Shown piece by piece: positions 1-10,957 of a stretch of 64,000 nt of DNA (positions are counted from its first letter, which is position 1; each line of letters begins with the position of its first letter). This DNA comes from Zygnema cylindricum (lineage: Eukaryota; Streptophyta; Zygnematophyceae; Zygnematales; Zygnemataceae): contig JBBHKE010000176.1 of NCBI GenBank assembly GCA_037447655.1, positions 498,691-562,690 on the forward strand, in the 5' to 3' direction. The notes under the pieces were generated by a model. It was not told the DNA's origin and made no database searches. It saw nothing but the letters and a program-made list of their open reading frames with translations. Position numbers and translations under genes: made by a program.

Positions 1-2092
1 CAAGGAACGAGGTGCATGGCAAAAGTGGGAGAAAGGAAGGGGAAAATTACTCCCCTTCATTTGACGACTGGTCACCAAGCGATGATGAGTATGCCGAAGA
101 AAAGGCAGCTTAATCAAATGAATCCTTTGGTGAATCTAACGTTTTTGAAACTGAAATCAAGGATTCACCACCTGCACAAGAAACAAACAGTGAGGGTCAA
201 ATCAATGAGAAAAGAGTTGTCACAACTGAGGAAATGGAAAAAGAGGCTGCAACTAAAATAAAAGAAACTAAGAAAAAGGCCGCATCCTCAGCGCCCCCAA
301 GAAGTGCTAGCAGCAACAAGGCCAGAAATCTCCAACAAAGTTTGGAGAGTGGTATGATATCAGTAGCGCCCCAAGAAAGAAGTTTGCTAGTTCTTACGAA
401 GTTTCGAGAGTGGTATGATACCACGAGCGCCCCAAGGAAGAGGTTTGTCAGGATGGCTCAAGCTGAAGAGCCTTTAACTCTCCACCAAGCTGTTAACGGT
501 GAAGATGGGGAAAAGTGGAAGGCCATAGTTAAAGAGGAAATGGCGTCCATTCTTTAAAACAAAACATGGACATTAGAAGACTTGCTTCAAGGAAAAAAGC
601 CAATTGGCACCAAGTGGACTTTTGGAATCAAAAGAAATGCAGATGGGACCATCAATCGCTACAAGGCAAGACTAGTTGCTAAGGGTTACACTAAAAAGGA
701 AGGCATTGATTACAAAGAAACATTAACTCCACTTGTAACGTATAATTCTATTTGTACCTTACTCGCTTTAACCACCATCCTCGACTTGGAAATTGAGCAA
801 ATGGATGAGAAGACGAGGTTTTTGCATGGCGAACTGGAGGAGGAATTGTACAAAGAGCAGCTTGAGGGGTTGGAGGACCCTATGAACCAGAACAAAGTCT
901 GTTAGCTGTCCAAGGCACCATACGGACTGAAGCAACCCCCACGACTTTGGAACATCAAGATTGGTGAGTACCTGCAGAGTCAAGTGTTTGTGAAAAAGAG
1001 TCAGATCACTCAGTTTAATATAATGTTGAAATGAACATAATCATTACTATCTATGTAGATGACTTAATTATCTTAGGCAAAACCGATGAGGATACAGCCA
1101 AAGTAAAAGACATGTTAAGGAATCAATTCGAGATGAATTATATAGGAGAACTCAAATATGTTCTAGGCATAGAAGTCATCAAAGATAGAGTCAACGGAGA
1201 AATCCACCTAACTCAAAGAAATTATATACGAGAGCTACTCACTGGATTTAACTTGGAAGATGCAAGGGGAGTTAGCAAACCTATGGAACTTCGAGAAAAG
1301 CTGATTGAGGAATTTGAAGAGGGGTAAGGAGAACCAATGGACGCCCTCTATCGGGAAGCAGTGGGAGCGCTCATTTATGCAATGAATTTCACGCGTTACG
1401 ATATAGCCAATGCCGTCGGCATTCTAAGTTAATTTTTGCACAGGCCAAACAAGCAACATTGGATTGCAGTTAAAAGGGTGCTGAAGTACATCGAGGAGAC
1501 AAGAAATTACACATTGACATTCGGAGGAGAACAAGAAAACATTTACATCCATACTTTTATCCATTCGGGAGGTGACCTTACCATAAGAAAGTCTACAATT
1601 GGTTACCTGTGCAATATTGGCGATGGAAGTGTGAGTTGGGCAAGCAAGCTCCAAAAAACTATTGCCCTCTCCACCATGGAGGCACAATATATAGCAGCTG
1701 CCACTTTTAAGGAATTCCTTTGGCTGAAAGCATTTCTAAATGAGATAGGCTTTCTACAACCTGAGAGGACTAAGATTTTTTACAAACTGCCAGAGTTGCT
1801 TAGCATTAATCTTAAGAATCCTGTAAATCATCTTAAGTCTAAGCACATCTTTTTGAGGTATCACTTTGTTAGGATTGAAATTGCAGCGGAAACAGTGGAG
1901 TTTTATTACACTCCTGATAAAGATAATGTAGCTGATATGCTTACCAAAGTTGTAGTAAAAAATAGCCTTAAGCTCGATGTAGGAAAGGCACGTCTAACAA
2001 ATTTTATTGCAGGGACACAAAAGACTAAAGAGGAAGCTTCTAAAGAGGTTTCTATTACTAAGGAAATCAAGAGATGAAAGATAAGTGATTCT
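1..2092 (+). pseudogene. Copia family C pol remnant (linker, RT, RNase H)
   Basis: This is a decayed Ty1/Copia pol fragment on the plus strand, cut by the window edge. Bases 1-480 encode an acidic, charged linker like the one between integrase and reverse transcriptase. Reverse transcriptase follows from about 460: a motif reading KARLVAKGYTKKEGIDYKET at about 660-720, then a YVDD active-site block near 1050. RNase H follows to 2077, where the usual DNQSA-type motif is corrupted. In-frame stops occur at about 555, 903, 1325 and 1430, and frames shift between blocks, so it cannot make a polyprotein. Its sequence differs clearly from families A, B and D, so it is a separate lineage. It is bounded on the right by the antisense LTR of A1. 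No LTR of its own is visible. The Copia call rests on RT-RNase H order and motifs and is firm; the finer clade is not assigned. Confidence 0.9.
285..440 (+). repeat. Degenerate 61-bp tandem repeat in the family C linker
   Basis: A unit beginning GAGAGTGGTATGATA starts at 345 and again at 406, a period of 61 bases. Each unit is followed by a GCGCCCCAAG-type block (about 366 and 431), and a third, partial block is at about 290. Because 61 is not a multiple of three, the two units are read in different frames, so the duplication itself shifts the pol frame. Confidence 0.65.
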
Positions 2093-3122
2093 TGCAACTT
2101 TGAGACCTCCATAGGTCTTCAGAGTAGGCAGCTCACACGAAGCCTCTACTATAACCCTGACCTCTTTGTGTTTCATCAAGAATAAGTGCCACCGTGGCAG
2201 ACAAAAACTTTGACCACCTTCACTCTTATCAAGGCAAGACTCCCTTCAGTCGATAGCAAAAAGAATCTCTAAATTTGCTCCACTGAGCAGTAAGTGAAGG
2301 AGGGTCAAAGTTGACATTTTTGTACAAAGGGTCCTATCTACCAAATTTTTCTAAGTCTTATCTCTCTCTAAAACTTTATCTACAGAAATTCGGCACCAAT
2401 CATAATAATGTGTCGTACAGAAAGGTACAAGTGCCGGTGTACTTTCTATACGGACATTGTACGACATGGCCAACAAGTTAACACATGTCATTTTTGTATT
2501 CGTTATTGTAATCCTCGGAGATGCTGTAATCCAATGTGGTTGTGCCACATGTCAATCGATGTGGCGTTGACCGCAAACCGCCAAAAATCTTATTTCCCGA
2601 TCTCGGCATTTTTCGCGACTGTTCGATCAAAACCGGGTTTTAATCGTAGCCGTCATAAATACTTGCACGATATTTGTTTCGCTTTCGCAATAAAATGCGC
2701 GGTATCCGTTTCGAGATGTTTTGTATTCCGTACAATACAAACTGTATCTATGTCCTAATACGCCGTTTAATGAAATAGTCTATGTGTAAACATTTATATA
2801 GCTATCAAATCTTATATCACGTAACCTTGGTCTTAGACTAATTGGATAAAGCTACCGGCTACCGGCAACTTTGACGGACGGTTGGTACTAGGTTCAAATC
2901 ATGGGCCCGTAAAGTAACATTTTTTAAAATCTACCAATCTTTTGTCTGTCTCCATCTAGATAGCATAGGCAGCCATGGCTCTAGCTCCCTCTCCAACTTT
3001 CACTGACTTTGACAAGTGTGGGAGTTGAAGAGAGGAGTTAGAGGCAGACTGCCTCTGCTTCTTTTCAACATTTTATCTATTACAAAACCTAGAAAATACT
3101 AAAAGAACCTTTAATTTCTACA
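2093..3122 (-). repeat. 3' LTR of A1 (1030 bp)
   Basis: On the minus strand the LTR starts TGTAGAAATTAAAGG just after the polypurine tract and ends in a TTGCA terminus, giving TG...CA ends. Related copies lie at 21411-22152, 35158-36226, 40577-41647 and 43523-44390. The end that normally carries the gag start codon lies near 2093. It contains a tRNA-like module described separately. Confidence 0.85.
2830..2912 (+). other. tRNA-like module inside the A1 LTR
   Basis: Antisense to the element, this segment has an A-box-like block TAGACTAATTGG (2834-2845), a B-box-like block GGTTCAAATC (2891-2900), and a closing stem of about ten pairs (left arm near 2868 ACTTTGACGG, right arm near 2907 CCCGTAAAGT, one bulge). 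Equivalent modules occur at the same LTR position in D, A4 and A5. Whether RNA polymerase III uses it is not known. Confidence 0.45.
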
Positions 3123-3135
3123 CTCCCCTTATTTT
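3123..3135 (-). other. Polypurine tract of A1
   Basis: Minus-strand AAAATAAGGGGAG directly abuts the TG start of the 3' LTR. The same tract precedes the LTRs at 14448, 35158 and 40577, so it is the plus-strand DNA primer site of families A and D. Confidence 0.85.
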
Positions 3136-3149
3136 CAAGCCACTCTTTA

Positions 3150-5040
3150 ATTTAAGACCACACTTCTCCATGCAAAAAAATAGTTTAGAGGAAGGCACAG
3201 GTTTGGTCATCATATCTGCTACCATTTCACTATCTTTTTTATACTCAAACTAATTATCTTGTTTTCTACTTTCTCCCTAACGAAGCTAAGTCTAATGTCC
3301 ATGTGTTTGGCTTGATACTTATGTTTAGGATTGGCAGAAATGGCAATGGTTGCCTGATTATCACAAAACAACTTTTGGACACCACTTTTAAGATGACCAA
3401 GCTCACCAAGCAAAAACTTGACCCACATTAATTTTTTACAGCAAAACAAGAAGCCATGTACTAAGCCTCCATGGTGGACTGAGCAATGAACTTTTGCTGC
3501 TTGTTGCTCCAGCAGCAAGCCCTTTCACCCACATACAATACATATCCAGACGTGCATCTCCTCATATAAGCATTCCCATAGCTGGCATCACTCCAAGTGG
3601 TGCTGTCATTATTGTTCCCACCCAAATGAAACAATAGATCTCTAGTCCCTATGAGATATCTAAGGACTCTCTTAGTTGCCTCCAAATCTTTCTTTGTGGG
3701 AGTATTGAGAATCCTACTTAGTACTCTTACAGCTGCGGCTATGTCCGGTCGGGTACAATTCATGAAATATATTTGGCTGCCCACTACTTGCCTATAAAGA
3801 ATTGTCTGCATAAATCTTTTCTATTCACCGCCTAACTCATCATCCAAGATTATAACTCCCTCTTCCACACTCCCCTCACTTCCCTTCTTTAGTTGTATGG
3901 GAGTGGTACAACTATTTGCCTTATCCATTTAGAATCTCTGTAACATGTTTCCAATAGCTTCTTTCTGAGTTAATCATATTATATTTCTATCTCTTTCTCT
4001 CTCTCCCTGAATTCCTAAAATAACCTTGCATCTCAAATATCCTTCATCCCAAATCTTCCTTTAAGATCATTTTTCAACTTATAAATTTTATCCATAGATT
4101 TGCTTAAAACAAGCAAATCATCAAAATAAATTGCAACAAAAATAAATTTTCCTCATCTTCAAACAAATAAATCGAGTGATCTGAGCTGATCCGAATATAT
4201 CCCAAACCTGTAAGAAACTTATTGAGCTTCTTATTTTATTGTCAGGGCGCCTGTTTCAGCCCATACAAAGATTTTATCAATCAGCATACCTTGCTCTCCT
4301 CCCCTTGCTCCACAAATCCTTTGGGCTGTTGCATAAAAATCTCCTCTTCCAACTATCCATGTAGGAAGGCCGTCTTGATGTCCATATGATATTCTTCTAT
4401 GTCTTCTGCTGCCTCTAGATTGAGTAGTATTTGGACAAAGGGAAACTTGACGACCGAGGCAAATGTCTCCTCGTAGTCAATTCCCTCTTTCGAGGTAAAT
4501 CCTTTCACCACTAACCGAGCCTTATAGCGCTCAATGGTGTTATCCGTGTTGAGTTTCAGCTTAAATACCCACTTACACCCAATTGGCTTCCTGTCAGGAG
4601 AACAACCCACCAATTCCCATGTATCGGCCGCCATAATTGAGGCCATCTCCTCATTAATGGTTGTCTTCCACCGATTTCTCTCAAGACAAGTCATTGCCTC
4701 ATTATATGTTTGAGGTTCATCGGGGTGAGACACTTTGGTTACCTTATTGTTAACTTGTCTCTTTTGCGGTCTTTTGCTGCTTCTCCTTCCTTCCTCAAAC
4801 TCGGTTGCCGAAGTAGATGGCTCCCTTGGATTCTTCCGAACAGTTTCTACTTCTCCCCTATCCGTTACTTCCGGGTCGATTTCCACCACGTCTTCAGTTA
4901 CGGTTGGAGTTGATAGTAGGGCTTCCACATTTGGGTCCTTCTTGATCTGAACTGTACCTGCAAGATCATCATCTTCTTGAAATCCTGGATAGTGAGGAAT
5001 TTCTAAGTCATCAGAATTTTTGACTCTCACCTGATTCTGA
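3150..5040 (-). pseudogene. A1 reverse transcriptase and RNase H, broken
   Basis: Minus strand. The best open stretch (5030-4353) holds the acidic IN-RT linker, then an RT fingers block with [20 protein letters not shown] and an HMDIKTAFLHG end with the first catalytic Asp. The palm continues with SLYGLKQAP near 4260, but the YVDD region is frameshifted. RNase H is readable in two frames (3811-3461 and 3518-3219), with WSDASYG, STMEA and CDNQATIAI motifs. Stops and frameshifts at about 4350, 4240, 3960 and 3470 make it non-functional. Confidence 0.88.
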
Positions 5041-5960
5041 CTGTCGTTGTATGCCTAAAGGGATCTATAGATTTCCCTTCATCTATAACCACTAGATGCT
5101 TCACTAGGATTATATCTTCTCTCTTGAGATCATATACTCTATATCCTTTTTCATCTTGATCATATCCCAGTAGATATCTTGGTTTTCCTTTTGGATCTTA
5201 CTTCCAGTTTGACCGATCTTTGTCTAAACTAAAGACTAAACTACCGAAAACAATTAAATGTGAAATATCTAGTTTTCGGCTTGTCCATCTCTAATACAGT
5301 GTTTGGTCTTTTAGTGTCGAAGTAAGAACTCTATTCTTGAGATAATTTGCACAGTTCATTGCTTTGGCCCAAAAATTTTTCCTATCTTCTTATCTGACAG
5401 CATACTCCTAGCATTATCGCTCAGTGTTCTATTCCATTTTTCACCTACACCATTCTGCTCACGATTTTCAAGAACTATCTTTTGCCATTCCACTCCATCT
5501 TCTCTCAAAAAATCCTCAAACTAGTTAGAGGTATACTCTCCACCATTGTCACTCCTTACTCTCTTGATTAGGGTTTCATGGAGTTTTTCACTCCATGCTT
5601 TATATTGCCTAAAACATTCCTGAGCGTCTGACTTATTTTTCAAAAAATACACCCTGGAATACCGAGACCAATCATCGGTGATAGTCATCATAAATCTCTT
5701 CCCCCTAGGTGAGGGCTCTCTGGCCGGCCCCCAAATATTTGTGAGTACTAAATCTAGAATCTTTTATCCGTTATAGGCGGCAGTTTTTGGGAAGGGTAAC
5801 TTGTGTGCTTTACCTTGAGCACATCCACTACAATCACTTAGATTCTCACTCTCACTGAACTCAATCCCTTCCACTACTCCCATCTTTTTCGTCTCTCTTA
5901 ACTTATCAAGATTCACATGCCCAAGCCTCTTATGCCACAACATTATATCATGAACACCAG
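5041..5960 (-). pseudogene. A1 integrase, broken
   Basis: Minus strand. The zinc-binding part shows CSGCAQGKAH near 5830. The catalytic core follows with IWGPA, a TITDDWSRYSRVYFL block and a RSDNGGEYTSN block holding the second catalytic Asp near 5550. The expected NGVVERLNRT block reads NGVGEKWNRT near 5450. Several stops interrupt it, and the C-terminal part is heavily frameshifted toward the RT linker. Confidence 0.85.
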
Positions 5961-7044
5961 AATACTAAATTTTCTTCTTTTCATTGTTTAAAATCAGCCT
6001 AAACATCCCTTGGCTACCTTTTTCAAGAGTGAAATAAACTTCTTCCTCAAAACTAGCAGTAAAGACTCCTTTCCTAGTGCTAGTATCAAAACCCTTATGA
6101 TCTAATACAAACGTACAAATGAGATTTTTGTTCAGCTCCGGAATAAACAATACATCAGAGAATGTAACGGCTGATGTCTTTCCTTCTACAAACACTTTCA
6201 AAACTACCGAATCTACAAGAGTAGTACTGACTATCCTCCCATGCCCATACTCTATCTCTACGGTGGGAATCTTTCTTATCTTAGTGAACAGGTGTTTATC
6301 CTTACACATATGCATCGAGGCACCTGAATGTACAATCCAGCCTACTTCACCTTTCAATCCACTAAAAGCACATTTATGCTTTCGTGGAATTTCGACCTCG
6401 TTTTTCGCTTCCAACTCCTCATCCAATAGGAGTTCATTGTCCTCGTCCTCGAATACTGCCTCTTGTACCTATGTCACAAGGGCTTCTTTCTTTCCTCTAG
6501 GGAGTCCACCGGTCTGCCCCTCCTTTAACCGCAACTCGGTTAACTTAGTACACTCTGCCCTATAGTGCCCTCATTTCTTACAAAAGTGGCACAAACCCTT
6601 CGGAGTCCTTAGTTCGAACTCGTCGGTTTCATTTTTCTGCCCCCCCCCTTCCATAATTTCCTCAAATCATTGTTAATCTAATCAGTCCTAGTTGCCAAGG
6701 CTTGCCCACTCTTTCCTCCCGTTCGGATCTCAATTGTATTCTCCCGAACGAGAATCATCCTTACCACTGAATTCCATATCCACCTTGAGTCCGGCAAGTC
6801 GTGCACACGGTTGACTATTTTCTCGAACTCATCCAGTAACTTCATGAGCAAGCAATTACCGTTGATCTTTTTAGTTTCAACCTATGAAGCAGTCTCTAGC
6901 TCTATGAAAAATGTTGCGAGGTCATTACAAAAATCTAACATCTCCCCCCCTTTGTATACATATGCGTCAATTTTCTGATCAGCCAACTGTTGTTGGTGAA
7001 TCGTACCACTTCCGTACATCTCTATGATATTGAGGTACCTCTCT
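5961..7044 (-). pseudogene. A1 gag and protease, truncated
   Basis: Minus strand. The longest open piece (6426-5965) covers the aspartic protease. Its active-site block reads WIVHSGASMHMC where related copies have D at the fourth residue, so the catalytic Asp is lost. Upstream lies the gag zinc-knuckle region (about 6600-6560), degraded, then gag capsid sequence such as QQQLADQKIDAYVYKGG (7073-6882). Homology ends at about 7044, where the sequence switches to inverted LTR. Confidence 0.82.
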
Positions 7045-7291
7045 CTGAGAGAGCTTGTAAATATAGAGGTCATTTTTGACCAGCCATAACTTACTACTCA
7101 GGGGAGCAAATTCAAAGATTCTTTTTGCTATAGACTCAAGGGAGTCTTCTTTTCACAAGGGTGAAGGTGGTCAGTGATTTTGTTTGCCAGCGTGATAGTT
7201 ATTCTTGCTGAAACACAAAGGGGTCAGGGTTTTCTTAGAGGCTTCGTGTGAGCTGCCTACTTTGAGGACCTATGGAGGTCTCAGAGTTACA
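7045..7291 (+). repeat. Partial 5' LTR of A2
   Basis: This corresponds to the final part of the family A LTR (compare 35980-36226) and ends in GTTACA directly before the primer site. The gag start codon (7272-7274) lies inside it. Confidence 0.85.
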
Positions 7292-8516
7292 AGTTATGGG
7301 CCCACCCTCTAGGGTACCCATCTTCAATGGAACTAACTTCATATACTGGGAAAGTAGGATGACATGAGCTCTATGTGAGAAAAGGTTTTGGGGAATAGTG
7401 AGTGGACGGGTGAGGTGTCCATCCAGTCTTGGGATCCCTCTAGGGTTTACAGGACGCTAATTCACCATAGATGGAGATCCATCTCCAAAGGAGGAGACAA
7501 AAGAAGGGGAGGTGGTGGACAAAGGAAAAGAGAAGGAGACGGTCACACCAATAGCAACCGGTTCGGCATTCTTGTCACCTATTCCGAGGAACGAAGAGAA
7601 AAATACCGATACCTGGAACTACAACAATATGGCAGCAAAGCCCTTCATCCTCCACCAACTTACTCAAGGGCTTGCATCTCCTTATTCGCAAGTAGAGAGG
7701 GCATCCGATCTTTGGGTGGCTCTCATAGAGATGTACCAAAGAGGTACGATTCAGCAATAGCAGTTGGCTGATCAGAAAAATTGACACATATGTATACAAG
7801 GGGGGGAAGATGTTGGATTTTTGTAGAGAGCACGCAACATTTTTCATGGAGCTAGAGAGTGTTGGACAGGTTGAAACAGAAAAGATCAAGGTTAATTGCT
7901 TGCTTGTGAGGTTACTAGATGAGTTCGAGAACATAGTCAATCGTGTGTAGGACTTGATGGACTCAAGGTGGATATGGAATTCAGTGGTATAAATGATTCT
8001 CATTCGGGAGAAAACGATTGAGATCAGAGAGAAGAAAGAGTGGACAAGCCTTGGCAACTGGGACCGATTGGAGGAATAATGATTCCAGGAAACCGGTCGG
8101 AAAGTATGGGAAGGGGGGGTACAAAAATCAGACCAACGAGTTCGAACCAAGGACTCCCACGGGTTTGTGCCACTTTTGTAAAAAACCAGGGCACTATATG
8201 ACGAAGTGCACTAAGCTAAGTAATTTGTGGTTAAAAGAGGGGCAGACCAGTGGACCACCGAGAGGAAAAAGAAAGGCCCTTGTGACACACGTACATGAGG
8301 CAGAATCCGAGGAGGAGGACGATGAACTCCTATTGGATGAGGAGTTGGAAGCGAAAAATGAGGTCAAAATTCCATTAAAGCAAAAATGTGATTTCGCTAG
8401 ATTGAAAGGTGAAGCAGGTTGGATTGTAGATTCAAGTGCCTCCATGCACATGTGTAAAGATAAATACCTGTTCACTAAGATAATAAAATTCCCAACGTAG
8501 AGATAGAGTATGGGGA
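7272..8516 (+). pseudogene. A2 gag and protease, broken
   Basis: The start codon lies in the LTR and the frame reads through the primer site as QVMGPPS. Capsid-type sequence (FIYWE, MAAKPFILHQLTQGL, MYQRGTIQ) continues in two frames. A zinc knuckle CHFCKKPGHYMTKC (C-X2-C-X4-H-X4-C) sits near 8167-8208, and the protease block WIVDSSASMHMC is near 8420-8455, with Ser in place of the usual Gly. Frameshifts near 7500 and 7780 and stops near 7949 and 8500 destroy the reading frame. Confidence 0.85.
7292..7306 (+). other. Primer-binding site of A2 (half-tRNA type)
   Basis: AGTTATGGGCCCACC differs at one base from GGTTATGGGCCCACC, the complement of the plant initiator tRNA-Met anticodon arm. It starts immediately after the LTR end. 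Confidence 0.8.
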
Positions 8517-9124
8517 TGGGAGGATAGTCACTACTACTCTTGTAGGATCCATAGATCGAAAGTGTTTGTAGAAGGAAAGACATCCATATTAACATTCTTT
8601 GATGTATTGTTTATTCTGGAGCTGAACAAAAACCTCATTTCTACGTCTGTATTATTTGATAAGGGTTTTGATACTAGCACTAGGAAAGGAGTCTTCATTG
8701 TTAGTTTTGAGGAGGAAGTTTATTTCACTCCTGAAAAAGGTAGCCAAGGGGTGTTTTGGCTGATTTTAAGCAATGAAAATAAGAAAATTTATTATGTTGG
8801 TGTTCATGATATAATGTTGTGGCATAAGAGGCTTGGGCATGTGAATCCAGATAAGTTAAAAGTGATGAAAAATATGGGAGTAGTGGAAGGGATTTAGTTC
8901 GGTGAGAGTGAGAATCTAAGTGATGGTTGTGGATGTGCTCAAGGTAAAGCACAAATGTTACATTTCCCAAAAACAACCACCTATCATAGAGAAAAGATTT
9001 TAGATTTAGTACACAGAGATATTTTGGGGCCGGCCAAAGTGCCTTCACCCGAGGGGAAGAGATTTATGATGACTATCACCGATGATTAGTCTCGGTATTC
9101 GAGGGTGTATTTTTTGAGAAATAC
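8517..9124 (+). pseudogene. A2 integrase, N-terminal part
   Basis: Readable as the end of the protease region, then the integrase zinc-binding block WHKRLGHVN (8820-8846) and GCAQGKA (about 8932), then the first catalytic Asp in HRDILGPAKVPS, and TITDD before a stop. It ends at the insertion point of the solo LTR at 9125 and continues at 10472. Confidence 0.85.
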
Positions 9125-10471
9125 TGTTGTTTTTGGAAGATTCAGTTTCGCACATGCGTGCGCGTATTTCGTGCATACGTAATTAGTTTATTAATGTGGT
9201 GGTTCGAACGGATTTGCGGATTGGAGGCTTATTGTACGAGTAAAATTAATTGTCGAATTAAGTGGCGCGGAATACGTAAGTGATATGGACGGCGGATCGC
9301 GAAGCGATCTGATGTAAAATATTCTGAAAGGTTAAAATAGTACGTCGCACGTACGAAACAGAATGCGACAGACGACAGTTATGGAGAAGGTACAGTGAAT
9401 CTTTTTGGGACAGGTGTACCTTTATTTCGGCAGGCGGTATTTATGACGAAGTACGTGGGTACGGTACGGTTTGATTTGGATAAGTTGACGTCATTTCGTC
9501 AACTAGACTTTGGGGCCACGTGGCGCAACATCAAGGGTAACAAAAAGAGTGACGGACGGCGGACAAAAGTCGCCGTTATTTTCAAGTAGTGGTGACGCGA
9601 AATCGCGTCAATCACACGATATTTATTTTTGGACGTTCCGGATGCTTTGACTAGATTCGCGAAGTCCTGGTGATTTATTCTCCATGACTCAGCATAAGAT
9701 TTTGTGTACCTGTAAATATTTGGAACAACATTGGTTTGTCTTATTTGTATTAATTATTTAGAGTTGATTATGATGTTTATATGACCAATTAGGGTTTCGA
9801 CAGTCTAATTTGTGTGTCGTATTTGCAGACAAGTGTACGCTTACGATTGCCTGACTTTCAGGTGTATGCTTACGATTAGTTTATTTTTAATAGTAGGTTA
9901 TCATGGTAAAATATGATATAATGATAGTTACGTAATTTCCAGTTAGGATTTTTGTCGTAATAGGATATTATGTTTTAGTGGAAGTTATGTGTGATATCTT
10001 GACAGTTAGTGATTTGTTGACAGCTCACAAGTGTATATATAGGAATGAGCTTTGTTAGGAATCAATAATCAATGCTGGTTAGTAAAGTGGGGACCAAAGA
10101 TGTAGCATTTTAGGGTTGTCGATTAGGTCATGCACTTTGAATGCTAAAATGATTATTTGATTATACATTTGTTTATGTGTGATGCATGCTTTTGTTATTA
10201 TTTATTTATGTTATTTTATGTATGTTTGTTATGCATTATTTATGCATTTGTCCTAGGGTTTGTTTATGTTGATCATTCCATCAAACCTTAGTTGTTGTCA
10301 TAAGGTTTATTTATGTTGATTATTCCATGAAACCCTAAATGTTGTTTGTTGCGTCTGTGTACGCATATGGAGGATGCATTTCAAATGATTGTTCGTCGAC
10401 CTATTTTTGCTTAGTTTTTTGCATGATAGTTTGGGTTGCTTCTGCGGTCTATTTTAGACCAAAGAACAACA
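9125..10471. mobile_element. Solo LTR of an unrelated LTR retrotransposon (1347 bp)
   Basis: The segment begins TGTTGTT and ends AACAACA, a perfect 7-base inverted terminus with TG...CA ends. It is flanked by the 5-base duplication AATAC (9120-9124 and 10472-10476). Removing it plus one repeat restores continuous A2 integrase homology. It has no coding capacity and no internal primer or polypurine tract, which is what recombination between two LTRs leaves. A short 64-codon open stretch at 9395-9589 is not supported as a gene. No other copy is in the window, so its parent family is unknown. Confidence 0.85.
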
Positions 10472-10476
10472 AATAC

Positions 10477-10957
10477 GTCAGAGGCTCAGGAATGTTTTAG
10501 ACAATATAAGGCATGGAGTGAAAAACTCCATGAAACCCTAATCTAGAGAGTATGGAGTGACAATGGTGGAGAGTAAACCTCTAACCAGTTTGAGGATTTT
10601 TTGAGGGAAGTTGGAGTGCAACACCAAATGATAGTTCAAGAAAACCTGGAACAGAATAGGGTAGCCGAAAGTTTAAATAGGACACTAAGTGATAGTGCTA
10701 GAAGTATGTTGACGAATAAGAAGATAGGAAAAAGGTTTTGGGCCGAAGCAATGAAGTATGTTAATTACCTCAAAAATAGAGTTCTTACTTCAGTGGTAAA
10801 AGTCCAAACACCTTATGAGAGATGGACCGGCCGAAAACTAGACATATCTCACTTTAAGGTTTTCGGCAGTCAAGTGTTTAGTCTAGATACAAATTAGTCT
10901 AATTGGAAGCTAGATGTTCAAGAAAAACCGAGGTACTTGTTATGATATGATAAGGAT
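10477..10957 (+). pseudogene. A2 integrase, C-terminal part
   Basis: Continues the integrase after the solo LTR. A DNGGE block (second Asp) is followed by a stop, then an NRVAESLNRTLSDSARSM block with the catalytic Glu, then NKKIGKRFWAEAMKYVNYLKNRV and HFKVFGSQVF (10601-10897). Homology to A4 ends at about 10957, where Gypsy-associated sequence begins. Confidence 0.85.

Larger units (their letters stand above)
2093..7044 (-). mobile_element. Copia retrotransposon A1, 5'-truncated
   Basis: A minus-strand family A element. In plus coordinates it runs 3' LTR (2093-3122), polypurine tract (3123-3135), RNase H and RT, integrase, protease and part of gag. It stops at about 7044 inside gag, where it meets the LTR end of the plus-strand copy A2 in inverted orientation. 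The 5' LTR and gag N-terminus are missing, so no target-site duplication can be scored. Gag, protease and pol are all broken by stops. Domain order gag-PR-IN-RT-RH is that of Copia. Confidence 0.9.
7045..10957 (+). mobile_element. Copia retrotransposon A2, truncated at both ends
   Basis: Plus-strand family A copy. It consists of the last 247 bases of a 5' LTR, a slightly mutated primer site, gag, protease, and an integrase that is split by a solo LTR at 9125-10471. It ends abruptly at about 10957 in the integrase C-terminal region. RT, RNase H and the 3' LTR are absent. Its left edge is an inverted junction with A1. Confidence 0.88.

Noticed and set aside
2830-2912. A genuine tRNA gene
   Set aside because: There is no proper cloverleaf with an anticodon arm, and it recurs inside LTRs, so it is described only as tRNA-like.
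7575-8150. 191-codon minus-strand open stretch
   Set aside because: Exact antisense of A2 gag, with no independent motif.
9395-9589. 64-codon open stretch in the solo LTR
   Set aside because: It lies wholly within a clean LTR insertion and shows no motif; chance open frame.
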